This document shows, one piece after another, positions 7,601-14,092 of a DNA stretch of 21,281 nt (the stretch's first letter is position 1; each line of letters opens with the position of its first letter). The DNA is taken from the NCBI GenBank assembly GCA_964637705.1, contig CAZWVM010000046.1:1-21281 (forward strand), in the 5' to 3' direction. A program made the position numbers and the translations under genes. Origin of the DNA: CAZWVM01 sp964637705 (GTDB taxonomy: Bacteria; UBA8481). The notes under the pieces were generated by a model that had not been told where the DNA came from, made no database searches, and saw only the letters and a program-made list of their open reading frames with translations.

Positions 7601-8373
7601 ACGAGAGGTATGGCGAGGAGGCGCGCCGGCTCTTCGAGGATGCGCGCCGGATGCTCGCCCTGATGAACGAGCGCGGCGCGCCTGTTCCGCGCGCGGTCTT
7701 CGGAATCTTCCCCGCCGCCGCACGGGGCGACGACATCGAGATCTACCCGGACGAGCGGCGCGGGACGCCTCTCGCGGTTCTGAGAACCCTGCGGCAGCAG
7801 CACGAGTCGCCTGGCGGGGCCTGCCGCGCTCTCGCGGATTACGTGGCGCCGGCCGGGATCGGACGGAACGACTACATCGGACTCTTCGCCGTCGAGGCGG
7901 GAGCCGGTCTCGAGACGCTCGTCGGGGAGTTCCAGGCGGCGCATGACGACTACAGCGCGATTATCGCCAAATCGCTCGCCGACCGGCTCGCGGAGGCTTT
8001 GGCCGAGCACCTGCACGAGCGGGTCCGCCGGGTCTTCTGGGGATACGCGCCGGACGAGCGGCTTTCGAACGAGGAGCTCGTCGCGGAAAAATACCGGGGG
8101 ATACGGCCTGCCCCGGGATACCCGTCCTGCCCCGACCATGCCGAAAAGCGCACGATCCTGGAGACCCTGGGCGCGGAACGAATCGGGATCACGCTCACGG
8201 AGAACTTCGCCATGTCGCCCCCCGCCTCCGTCTGCGGCTACTACTTCGCTCATCCCGAGGCACGCTACTTCGGCCTGGGCAGGATCGGGCGGGACCAGCT
8301 CGAGGACTACGCTGCGCGCCGGGGCATCGCCCTCTCCGAGGCGGAGAGGATCCTCGCGCCGGTCCTTGCCTGA
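4693..8373 (+). CDS. metH: Cobalamin-dependent methionine synthase (5-methyltetrahydrofolate-homocysteine methyltransferase)
   Basis: The product is 1226 residues, essentially the length of the E. coli enzyme, and all four modules are present. The homocysteine-binding module has zinc ligands Cys253, Cys316 and Cys317 (GFNCALG and GGCCGTT). The pterin-binding module starts near NFINIGERTNVAGS. The cobalamin module has DVHDIG at 762-767, with His764 as the lower axial ligand. The C-terminal reactivation (SAM-binding) module has RPAPGYPSCPDH at 1138-1149. It transfers methyl from 5-methyl-THF to homocysteine through methylcobalamin in the cytoplasm. The ATG overlaps the preceding SDR stop codon, so it is probably translationally coupled. 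No cobalamin riboswitch is visible ahead of it or of the operon. Pairing with sugar-nucleotide SDR genes is unusual. Confidence 0.97.
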   Translation: MTVAPRVTLLPSLLRDRILVIDGAMGTMIQRHGLTEVDFRGEEFRDHPCELRGCNDLLVLTRPEIIRDIHGAYFEAGADIVETNSFNAQAVSMADYGLESQCHRLNVAAARLAREAADAAMAADPSRPRFVAGAIGPTTKMTSMSPDVNNPAGRAMTFDECAAAYAEQVRGLLEGGADLLLVETCTDTLNVKAALFAISGILDGQGRYAGRPVPVMVSGTITDQSGRTLSGQTVEAFWNSIAHVELLAVGFNCALGAAEMRSHIEELSRLAPCAVSCYPNAGLPNAFGGYDETPEQMAEILGRFAREGLVNIVGGCCGTTPDHIRAIAGAVAGIAPRTPPPRVPRLRLSGLEPLTVFPGSNFINIGERTNVAGSARFAKLVREGDYEAALAVARQQVESGAQMIDINMDEALLDSESAMARFLNLLASEPDICRVPFMIDSSRWSVLESGLKCVQGRCLVNSLSLKEGEETFRDQARLARRYGAAVVVMAFDEEGQAATIERKVAICRRAYRILVEECGFPPEDIVFDPNVLTVATGIAEHDAYGVNFIEAVRAIKAECPHALTSGGISNVSFSFRGNNPVREAMHAVFLYHAIRAGLDMAIVNAGALPVHEEIPPELRERIEDVLLARRPDATERLVEFASSLTPGARTQAGDEAWRGEPVEERLKHALVKGLTEHIEADVEEARARYARPLDIIEGPLMDGMRRVGDLFGEGKMFLPQVVKSARVMKRAVAALMPHIEAGGAGAGKGGAGTIVLATVKGDVHDIGKNIVAVVLGCNNYRVVDLGVMTPAARILEAVRAERADIVGLSGLITPSLDEMVHVAKELEREGIDVPLLIGGATTSRAHTAVKIAPARTAPSIHVPDASRAVTVAGRLLGAEAPAYRAELTAAQEKDRLAHENRTPLRLLPLEEARRRKWNGDWANVPIAPPAAPGVHVLDPVPIPEIAARIDWTPFFQAWELKGRYPAILEDERYGEEARRLFEDARRMLALMNERGAPVPRAVFGIFPAAARGDDIEIYPDERRGTPLAVLRTLRQQHESPGGACRALADYVAPAGIGRNDYIGLFAVEAGAGLETLVGEFQAAHDDYSAIIAKSLADRLAEALAEHLHERVRRVFWGYAPDERLSNEELVAEKYRGIRPAPGYPSCPDHAEKRTILETLGAERIGITLTENFAMSPPASVCGYYFAHPEARYFGLGRIGRDQLEDYAARRGIALSEAERILAPVLA

Positions 8374-8391
8374 CATGCCGCCTCGCGTGCC

Positions 8392-8420
8392 TTTCCGAGC
8401 CTCCGGATCTGCGCTATGAT
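8392..8420 (+). promoter_or_regulatory. Leaderless-type promoter of the BNR lipoprotein gene
   Basis: TTTCCG (8392-8397), a 17-bp spacer and TATGAT (8415-8420) are followed by exactly 6 bp and ATG 8427. There is no Shine-Dalgarno. The -35 is identical to that of tRNA-Lys. Confidence 0.6.
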
Positions 8421-8426
8421 GGTTCC

Positions 8427-9539
8427 ATGATTCGCCGTCTCGCCCTGCTTTCCCTTTCCGCGTGCCTCCTTACGAGTTGCGCGTCACTTTCGTCGGCCGG
8501 CGAAAACTCGCCCTGGGAGCGGGTCTTCTTCTCGCCGCTTTCCGCCCGCGCCCTCGTCTTCACCGACTCCTGCGTGCTCTACGCGACGAGCGCGGGCATC
8601 TATCGATCCGAGGACGGCGAGCGGTTCCGCCGCTCCGATGCGGACCTGCCCGGCGATCCGGAGGTCGTGGCGGTGGCGGCCGCGCCGCGCGTCCGCGAGG
8701 TCTACGCGGTCACCGATGTCGGTTATCTCCTCCGCTCCGACGACGACGGCCGGACCTTCCGGGCGATCGGCCAGTTTCCCCACGTGCGCGTGACGTCGCT
8801 GGCGATGAACCGCAACGGACGGCTCTTTGTCGGCACGTCCACGGGGGTCCTGATGACCGACCAGGATCTCGCGGGCGTCGAAGGGCGGCGGATTCGGAGC
8901 TACCTGATGCCCTGGGAGATGCTCGTCCTCGGGCTTCCCATCTGGCGCCGCGCGAATCTCGGGACCGATACCGATCTCTGGAAGGAATGGTCGGTCGTCT
9001 TCGACGGCTCGATCCTCAGGATCGCGGCGGATCCGGAACGGCCGGAGCACGTGATCGCGGACGTCTTCGAGCGTGGGGCGTTCGAGACGCGGGACGAGGG
9101 CGAGTCCTGGAAGCCCCTGGCGGCCGTGAACGGGGACACGATCAAGGGCCCGATCGCCTTCGGGTCCGACCGCCGCATCCTCGTCGGGCTTCACCTATCC
9201 CGGGACGGAGGCGGAACCTGGAGGAAGACGGGACTCGAGCCTGACCGCGACGACCTTCGACAGTCGGGCGATGTTGCCTTTCCGGCGCACTCCGCGGCTT
9301 TCACCCCCGAGGGATTGTGGGCGCTTCACTACCGCGCCGCTTCCGTCTATTTCAGCCCCGACGGAGTTTCCTGGCGGCGCGAAGGCGATCCCGAGGACTT
9401 CACGGCGCGTGATCGGGAGACGTCGCCGGCTCTCCTTGCCACGGACCGCCTGGGACGCCTCTGGGTGGCCACGGAAGGGCACGGGCTCTATCGCCGCTCC
9501 CCTCTCTCGGATGTGGAAAAGAATTCGGGAACGCGGTGA
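8427..9539 (+). CDS. Lipoprotein with BNR/Asp-box repeats (beta-propeller type)
   Basis: The product is 370 residues. The N-terminal lipoprotein signal has lipobox LTSC with the lipidated Cys at 18. The rest carries repeated Asp-box-like motifs of the S-x-D-x-G-x-x-[WF] form: SEDGERF, SDDDGRTF, RDEGESW, SRDGGGTW and SPDGVSW. These are typical of BNR, sortilin or Ycf48-like beta-propellers. The family includes sialidase-like folds, but Asp boxes are structural, and no sialidase active-site pattern is evident. It is probably anchored in the outer membrane or periplasm and may bind or stabilise a partner. The gene is alone between metH (53 bp upstream, with its own promoter) and the HicB-like gene. 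Confidence 0.8.
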   Translation: MIRRLALLSLSACLLTSCASLSSAGENSPWERVFFSPLSARALVFTDSCVLYATSAGIYRSEDGERFRRSDADLPGDPEVVAVAAAPRVREVYAVTDVGYLLRSDDDGRTFRAIGQFPHVRVTSLAMNRNGRLFVGTSTGVLMTDQDLAGVEGRRIRSYLMPWEMLVLGLPIWRRANLGTDTDLWKEWSVVFDGSILRIAADPERPEHVIADVFERGAFETRDEGESWKPLAAVNGDTIKGPIAFGSDRRILVGLHLSRDGGGTWRKTGLEPDRDDLRQSGDVAFPAHSAAFTPEGLWALHYRAASVYFSPDGVSWRREGDPEDFTARDRETSPALLATDRLGRLWVATEGHGLYRRSPLSDVEKNSGTR

Positions 9540-9705
9540 AAAATCCCCTTGCGTCGCGCACCTCGCATCCGATACCTTCGGTTCAGCAAGGCGAGCGGCG
9601 GGATGAGGCCGGCGCGAGGGGATTTCACTCCGGCGTCCTGTCCGTTTCGGGTTGCGCGGAACGAAGTCGAGAGACAGAGATTACTTCGACAGGAGTCATG
9701 CACTG

Positions 9706-9906
9706 ATGAATATCAAGGTTGTGATCGAGCAATCGGAAGACGGAAAGTACTTCATCTACGTTCCTTCGATGCCGGGCGTTTTGGCCGAGGGGCAGACCAC
9801 CGATGAAGCGCTGACCGGGATCCGCCAGGCGATCCTCACGACCCTCGAACCCTCGGACGAGGATCTCCCCAGCAACCGGACCTCGGTTCGCGAGATCGAG
9901 ATCTAG
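9706..9906 (+). CDS. Orphan HicB-family small protein
   Basis: The product is 66 residues. The sequence MNIKVVIEQSEDGKYFIYVP, followed by an MPG motif, a GQTTDEAL motif and an IRQAI helix, matches the HicB antitoxin-like RNase-H-fold domain (UPF0150/HicB_lk). In toxin-antitoxin modules HicB neutralises the HicA mRNA interferase. Here no HicA-like ORF lies within 160 bp on either side, and there is no C-terminal DNA-binding domain. It is therefore a solitary HicB-like protein of unknown role. The start is ATG 9706, with AGGAG at 9691-9695; a TTG-started extension to 9652 looks non-coding. An intrinsic terminator follows 29 bp after the stop. Confidence 0.8.
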   Translation: MNIKVVIEQSEDGKYFIYVPSMPGVLAEGQTTDEALTGIRQAILTTLEPSDEDLPSNRTSVREIEI

Positions 9907-9935
9907 TCCGCTTCGAAAACCGGAATGAACTGACG

Positions 9936-9965
9936 ACCGGCCCGCTCGGGCCGGTTTTCTTTTTT
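9936..9965 (+). terminator. Strong rho-independent terminator after the HicB-like gene
   Basis: The stem ACCGGCCC/GGGCCGGT (9936-9943/9948-9955), with loop GCTC, is followed by TTTCTTTTTT. An upstream GAAAACCGG (9915-9923) is exactly complementary to CCGGTTTTC (9951-9959) and could form a competing structure. Confidence 0.9.
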
Positions 9966-10069
9966 CCTGCGCCGCCGCGCTTCTTTTTCGTGGACGCGCC
10001 GCGTCCTCCGTGCTTCACTTTTTCTCCGGCGCCCGCGCTCAAGCGGTGCGCGTCCGAGGTGACGAGACG

Positions 10070-11434
10070 ATGACCGACGTTCCGCGCAAGATCGTTCTGC
10101 CCGACTGCGAGATGCCCGGCTCCTGGTATAACCTCCAGGCCGACCTTCCCGAACCGCTGCCGCCGCCCCTTCACCCCGGGACGGGACAGCCGATGCCGCC
10201 GGAGATGCTCGAGGTGCTCTTCGCCAGGGAACTGATCGCGCAGGAGATTTCGAGCGAGCGATGGATCGCGATTCCCGAGGAGGTGCAGCAGATCTATCAC
10301 CTCTGGAGGCCGACGCCCCTGGTGCGCGCGAAGCGCCTCGAGGCGGCCCTGCGGACGCCCGCGGAGATCTACTACAAGAACGAGAGCGTGAACCCGACGG
10401 GCAGCCACAAGCTCAACACCGCCGTCGCCCAGACCTACTACAACAAGCTCGAGGGCATCAAGCAGATGACGACGGAAACGGGCGCGGGGCAGTGGGGCAG
10501 CGCCATGGCTTTGGCCGGCGCCTATTTCGACATGCCTGTCCGCGTCTACATGGTGAAGTGCTCCTACGAGCAGAAACCCTACCGCCGGATGCTCATCGAG
10601 ACATGGGGCGCGGAGATCTTCGCCAGTCCTTCGAACCGGACGAAGTCCGGCCGCGATCACCTGTCCCAGAATCCCGACAGCCCCGGTTCGCTGGGCCTCG
10701 CCATCAGCGAGGCCGTGGAGGAGGCGCTGGCCGACGACTCCACGCACTACTGCCTGGGAAGCGTTCTCAACCACGTCTGCCTTCACCAGACGGTGATCGG
10801 CGAGGAGGCCCAGCTCCAGATGGCCCACATCGGGCGCTATCCCGACGTCGTCATCGGCTGCGTCGGCGGGGGATCGAACTTCGCCGGCCTCTCGTTTCCC
10901 TACGTCCGCGACAAGATCCGCGAGGGTCGCAAGACGAGGATCGTCGCCGTCGAGCCGGCCGCGTGCCCGTCGATCACACGAGGCCGCCTCGCCTACGACC
11001 ACGGCGACATGGCCTGCTTCACCCCGCTTCTGTACATGCACACCCTCGGCCACGGCTTCATGCCGAAGGACATCCACGCGGGCGGCCTGCGCTACCACGG
11101 CATGGCGCCCCTGGTCAGCCACATCAGCCGCCTCGGGCTCATCGAGGCCGTCTCCTGCTACCAGAATCCGGTCTTCGAGGCGGCGGTGCTCTTTGCGCGG
11201 ACGGAGGGGATCGTCCCGGCGCCGGAAACGGCCCACGCGGTCCGGGCCGCGATCGACGAAGCGGTCAAGTGCCGCGAGACCGGGGAGAAGAAGGTCATCC
11301 TCTTCAATTTCTCCGGCCACGGCGCCTTCGATCTCGTCTCATACGACAAGTATCATTCCGGGAAGCTTCCTGATTTCGAACTTCCGGACGCGGAACTGCA
11401 GGAGGCCTTGAAGAGCCTGCCGAAACAGCCTTAG
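10070..11434 (+). CDS. trpB2: TrpB2-type tryptophan synthase beta chain (PLP-dependent)
   Basis: The product is 454 residues, longer than classical TrpB (about 400) and matching the TrpB2/TrpB-like branch. The PLP Schiff-base lysine is Lys114 in PTGSHKLNTA. ETGAGQWG (136-143) carries the catalytic Glu near indole, and the phosphate-binding GGGSN is at 266-270. It should make L-tryptophan from indole and serine. TrpB2 proteins often lack the residues for tight TrpA contact and may act alone or salvage indole. No trpA is in the window, and trpC is about 2.7 kb away on the other strand. ATG 10070 is supported by GAGGTGA at 10056-10062 (7-bp spacing). The 163 bp before it hold the terminator above and no recognisable T-box, trp leader peptide or clear promoter. 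Confidence 0.93.
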   Translation: MTDVPRKIVLPDCEMPGSWYNLQADLPEPLPPPLHPGTGQPMPPEMLEVLFARELIAQEISSERWIAIPEEVQQIYHLWRPTPLVRAKRLEAALRTPAEIYYKNESVNPTGSHKLNTAVAQTYYNKLEGIKQMTTETGAGQWGSAMALAGAYFDMPVRVYMVKCSYEQKPYRRMLIETWGAEIFASPSNRTKSGRDHLSQNPDSPGSLGLAISEAVEEALADDSTHYCLGSVLNHVCLHQTVIGEEAQLQMAHIGRYPDVVIGCVGGGSNFAGLSFPYVRDKIREGRKTRIVAVEPAACPSITRGRLAYDHGDMACFTPLLYMHTLGHGFMPKDIHAGGLRYHGMAPLVSHISRLGLIEAVSCYQNPVFEAAVLFARTEGIVPAPETAHAVRAAIDEAVKCRETGEKKVILFNFSGHGAFDLVSYDKYHSGKLPDFELPDAELQEALKSLPKQP

Positions 11435-11450
11435 CGGTTTCGAGCTTCGA

Positions 11451-11882
11451 TCAGGCCAGGCCGCGACCCGTCGTCGCGGCCGTGAGCTTGCCGAATTTCA
11501 CTCCGCGGGTGGTGATCAGGCTGTCGGCGATCGCGCGGATGCGCTCCGCGGACCCTCGCACGACGAGGACCTCGAGGCAGTTGTGGTGGTCGAGGTGGAC
11601 GTGAAGGACCGAGACGATGGCCGCCCCGGCCTCGTGCTGGATGTGGTTCAGTTTTTCTCCGAGATCGTGGACGTGGTGGTCGTAGACGAGCGTGACCGTG
11701 CCGACCGTCTCCGCGTCCGCTCGCCACTCCTCGCCGACCAGGGCCTCGCGGATGAGGTCACGCACCGCTTCGGAGCGGTTGCGATACGTCCGCCGCGCGA
11801 GGTAGCGGTCGAACTTCCTCATCAGGGCGTCGGGCAGGGAAACGGTGAATCGCCGGGTCACGGGAACCTCCGCGCTCATCAT
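11451..11882 (-). CDS. nikR: Nickel-responsive transcriptional regulator NikR
   Basis: The product is 143 residues. An N-terminal ribbon-helix-helix DNA-binding domain (about 10-48) carries RRFTVSLPDALMRKFDRYL. The C-terminal ACT-like metal-sensing domain carries HIQHE (His83 region) and LHVHLDHHNCLE, giving the nickel ligands His94, His96 and Cys102 that correspond to E. coli His87, His89 and Cys95. As a tetramer it represses nickel uptake or handles other nickel genes. The start is at the ATGATG doublet (11882), preceded by GAGGGG; the open frame continues upstream to 12062 but runs through an inverted-repeat element. A TACAAT -10-like box (11943-11938) touches that element. No nickel transporter, nickel enzyme or canonical NikR operator is visible nearby. 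Its stop is 16 bp from the convergent trpB2 stop. Confidence 0.93.
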   Translation of the reverse strand: MMSAEVPVTRRFTVSLPDALMRKFDRYLARRTYRNRSEAVRDLIREALVGEEWRADAETVGTVTLVYDHHVHDLGEKLNHIQHEAGAAIVSVLHVHLDHHNCLEVLVVRGSAERIRAIADSLITTRGVKFGKLTAATTGRGLA

Positions 11883-11940
11883 GCGGTTTTTTTCCCCTCG
11901 ATGCCAGAGGAAGCGTGTGCGTTCGTATTTCGTAGGGATT

Positions 11941-12072
11941 GTAACTCGGGATGAATGCGACTCCGCTGATTCTCGACCGCCCTCCGTGGCGGTCTCCGAG
12001 CTTTCGGCCGGCTCCGCATTCCTGCGGAGCCGACGCCTCACAAACCGCTCCGCCGCATTCATCCCGAGTCAC
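11941..12072. repeat. 132-bp element with 19-bp terminal inverted repeats and two internal hairpins
   Basis: The arms 11941-11959 and 12054-12072 are inverted copies (18 of 19 match; core ACTCGGGATGAATGCG). Inside are ACCGCC/GGCGGT (11976-11981/11988-11993) and a perfect GGCTCCGC/GCGGAGCC (12010-12017/12024-12031). There is no real ORF and no clear target-site duplication. It fills most of the 264-bp gap between nikR and the DCC gene. It may be a MITE- or REP-like element. Confidence 0.75.
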
Positions 12073-12131
12073 CTTCGTTCCGCGAACGCACCCGAGGAAG
12101 CTCGCGCCTTCTCCCACGGGACGGGGACTCG

Positions 12132-12137
12132 TATAAT
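12132..12137 (+). promoter_or_regulatory. Consensus TATAAT -10 box before the DCC-type gene
   Basis: A perfect TATAAT ends 9 bp before ATG 12147. A TTCTCC (12109-12114) at 17-bp spacing is a weak -35. A transcript starting 6-7 bp after the box would have a leader of only about 3 nt. Confidence 0.55.
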
Positions 12138-12146
12138 GTGGGCGCC

Positions 12147-12497
12147 ATGCGCGTCGCGATCTACGATCCGGAGTGCCCCCTCTGCCGCCGCTTCGCCTCG
12201 ATCCTCCGGCACTTCGTTCCCGTCCAGGAACTCGACGTCCTTCCCTGCGGTAGCGCCATACAGAGGAAGCTGGCGCCGTCGGTCCCGCCCGAGACCTGCG
12301 GAAGGGCTTTCGTCCTGGTCGAGGAGGACGGTACGATCCTGGAAGGCGCCGCGGCCGCGCGGAGGGCCGTGACGCTCGGACCGGGACTGGAACGCTACCG
12401 GGCCCTGGCGGAGAGCGCGGCCGGCCGAATCGCCTCCGAGATCGCCTACGCCGGCGCGAAACTGGCTCGCAAGGGCTGCCGGAACTGCCCGCCCTGA
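12147..12497 (+). CDS. DCC/DUF393-like thiol-disulfide protein
   Basis: The product is 116 residues. It opens with MRVAIYDPECPLCRRF, where YDPECPLC fits the YDGxCxxC signature of DCC (DUF393) family proteins, which have a thioredoxin-like redox fold. A second CxxC (CRNC) lies at the very C-terminus (KGCRNCPP) and is not a standard feature of the family. It is probably a cytoplasmic redox or metal-handling protein; the partner is unknown. ATG 12147 is chosen because TATAAT lies just upstream and the family motif begins at residue 6; an in-frame GTG at 12138 would abut the -10 box. It is convergent with ftsX, with only 21 bp between the stop codons. Confidence 0.72.
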   Translation: MRVAIYDPECPLCRRFASILRHFVPVQELDVLPCGSAIQRKLAPSVPPETCGRAFVLVEEDGTILEGAAAARRAVTLGPGLERYRALAESAAGRIASEIAYAGAKLARKGCRNCPP

Positions 12498-12518
12498 GCG
12501 GCCGGGTCCCGTCCTCCT

Positions 12519-13376
12519 CTAGACCCTCTGATCCAGCGCCTCGCGCACGGCGATGACGCCGCCGAGGGCTCCGAGAGCCGCCGCGAAGAGGACGATCGCC
12601 GTCGCGTGCTCCGCGGGCAGGAATTCGAGGGCGAGGAAGGAAACGCGCTCCCGCGCCGGCTGAAAGACCGCGGAAAGAAAGAGAAGGCCGAGCCCGGAAC
12701 CGGTGATCGCGGAGAGGGCGCCCTCGAGAACGAACGGCAGGCGGATGGTGCCGTCGGAGGCGCCGACCAGGCGGAGGACGAAGATCTCGTCCGATCGCGC
12801 ATGGATCGTCGAACGGATCCCGTTCAGGACGATGAGGAAGACGAAGAGGGCCATGACGGCCCCGGCGGCGAGCGTCCCGAGACGGACCGTCTCCGCGACG
12901 CGGCCGAGCCGTTCCACCGTCTCCCGCCCGTACAGGACCTCCTCGACCGATTCGACCGAACGGATCCGCCCGGCGACCGGCTCGGGATCCGTCACGCCGC
13001 CCTCGAGGGTCACTTCCACGAAGGCGAAGAACGGCACGTCGCCCAGCGCCTCCGTGATTCCCTGCGAAAGTTCCTCGCCGTGCGCCTCGCGGAAATACCT
13101 GAGCGCGTCCGCGCGCGAGTAGGCCCTCGCCTCGGCAACACCTTCCAGCGCTCGGATCGCGGTCGCCGCGCGGGTCGCGTCGCCGCTCTCGCCGAGGATC
13201 ACATCCATGCGCGTCGTGGCACGGAAACGGTCGATGCCGAGATGGAGGTTGTGGGAGAGGAGCAGGAACCCGGAGAAGATGAGCAGGGCGATGGAAACGG
13301 TCGTGACGGTCATGAGCGTGCGGGCCTTGCCCGTGCGGATCGACTCCGCCGTCTCCCGCAGGGCGAACCCGATCAT
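12519..13376 (-). CDS. ftsX: Cell-division ABC permease FtsX
   Basis: The product is 285 residues with the FtsX layout. A short cytoplasmic N-terminus is followed by TM1 (about 21-42), a periplasmic extracellular loop of about 120 residues, and three C-terminal TM segments (about 167-187, 217-238 and 257-280). The MacB-like hallmark R-x-x-E/D..LRLVGAS occurs after TM2. With FtsE it transmits ATP-driven signals across the membrane to activate peptidoglycan hydrolases at the septum. The start is ATG 13376, overlapping the ftsE TGA (ATGA); the longer open frame to 13496 is a shadow of ftsE. It is the last gene of the minus-strand operon. Confidence 0.92.
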   Translation of the reverse strand: MIGFALRETAESIRTGKARTLMTVTTVSIALLIFSGFLLLSHNLHLGIDRFRATTRMDVILGESGDATRAATAIRALEGVAEARAYSRADALRYFREAHGEELSQGITEALGDVPFFAFVEVTLEGGVTDPEPVAGRIRSVESVEEVLYGRETVERLGRVAETVRLGTLAAGAVMALFVFLIVLNGIRSTIHARSDEIFVLRLVGASDGTIRLPFVLEGALSAITGSGLGLLFLSAVFQPARERVSFLALEFLPAEHATAIVLFAAALGALGGVIAVREALDQRV

Positions 13377-14092
13377 CGGATCACCGCCTCGACGTCGCCG
13401 CGGCTGGCCGCGATCCGTCCGCCGGAGAGGAAAATGACGGGCCGCGAGGAGGCCTCGACGCGCCGCAGGTCGTGCGTCGCGACGATCACCGCGCATCCCC
13501 GCTGCGAGACGCCCTCCAGGATGCGGAAGACCTCGTCCGAAAGCGCGGGGTCGAGGTTCCCCGTCGGCTCGTCGGCGATGACGAGGTCCGGGCGCACGAC
13601 GAGCGCGCGGGCCAGGGCCACGCGCTGCTTCTCGCCGTCCGCGAGCGTGCCCGTCACGGATCCCTTCCGGGCGCCCAGCCTCACCAGTTCCAGGGCCTCG
13701 TCCGCCCGCTTGAGCGCCTCGCGCCGCGCTGTTCCCGCGACCTCCAGGGCCAACGCCACGTTGTCACGCGCCGTCTTTCGCTCGATGAGGTGGAATCCCT
13801 GGTGGATGACGCCGAGCTTGCGCCTCAGAAGCGGAAGCTCGGCGGCACGGAGGCGTGACGTCGATCGCCCGCAGACCGTCACCTCGCCGCGCGACGGGAG
13901 GAGATCGGCGTAGAGGAGCCTGACGAGGGTCGTCTTGCCCGCGCCCGAGGGCCCGGTCAGGAAGAGGAAGGATTCGGGCGACAGCGTGAAGGTGACGCCC
14001 TCGAGCGCGGAGACGTCCGCGTCCCCGCCGCTCGCAGACGCGAAGCGTTTCGTCACGCCGCTGAACTTCACGATCGGGGCCCCGATCCTCAT
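13373..14092 (-). CDS. ftsE: Cell-division ABC ATPase FtsE
   Basis: The product is 239 residues, a single ABC nucleotide-binding domain. It has Walker A GPSGAGKT (47-54), the Q-loop near HQGF, Walker B LVIADEPT (170-177) and the switch His207. The ABC signature reads LADGEKQRV (150-158) instead of the usual LSGGEQQRV, which is a mild deviation. Length and pairing with ftsX identify FtsE, the ATP-hydrolysing partner of the FtsEX complex at the division septum. ATG 14092 overlaps the trpC stop (ATGA) and its own stop overlaps the ftsX start in the same way, so strong translational coupling is expected. Confidence 0.93.
   Translation of the reverse strand: MRIGAPIVKFSGVTKRFASASGGDADVSALEGVTFTLSPESFLFLTGPSGAGKTTLVRLLYADLLPSRGEVTVCGRSTSRLRAAELPLLRRKLGVIHQGFHLIERKTARDNVALALEVAGTARREALKRADEALELVRLGARKGSVTGTLADGEKQRVALARALVVRPDLVIADEPTGNLDPALSDEVFRILEGVSQRGCAVIVATHDLRRVEASSRPVIFLSGGRIAASRGDVEAVIR

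Noticed and set aside
9966..10069. T-box or tryptophan leader peptide before trpB2
   Set aside because: There is no T-box consensus and no short ORF with clustered Trp codons; only the terminator and a normal ribosome-binding site are visible.
11883..12062. A 60-residue N-terminal extension of NikR
   Set aside because: It runs through the inverted-repeat element and has no family match. ATG 11882 gives the usual NikR length and has a GAGGGG ahead.
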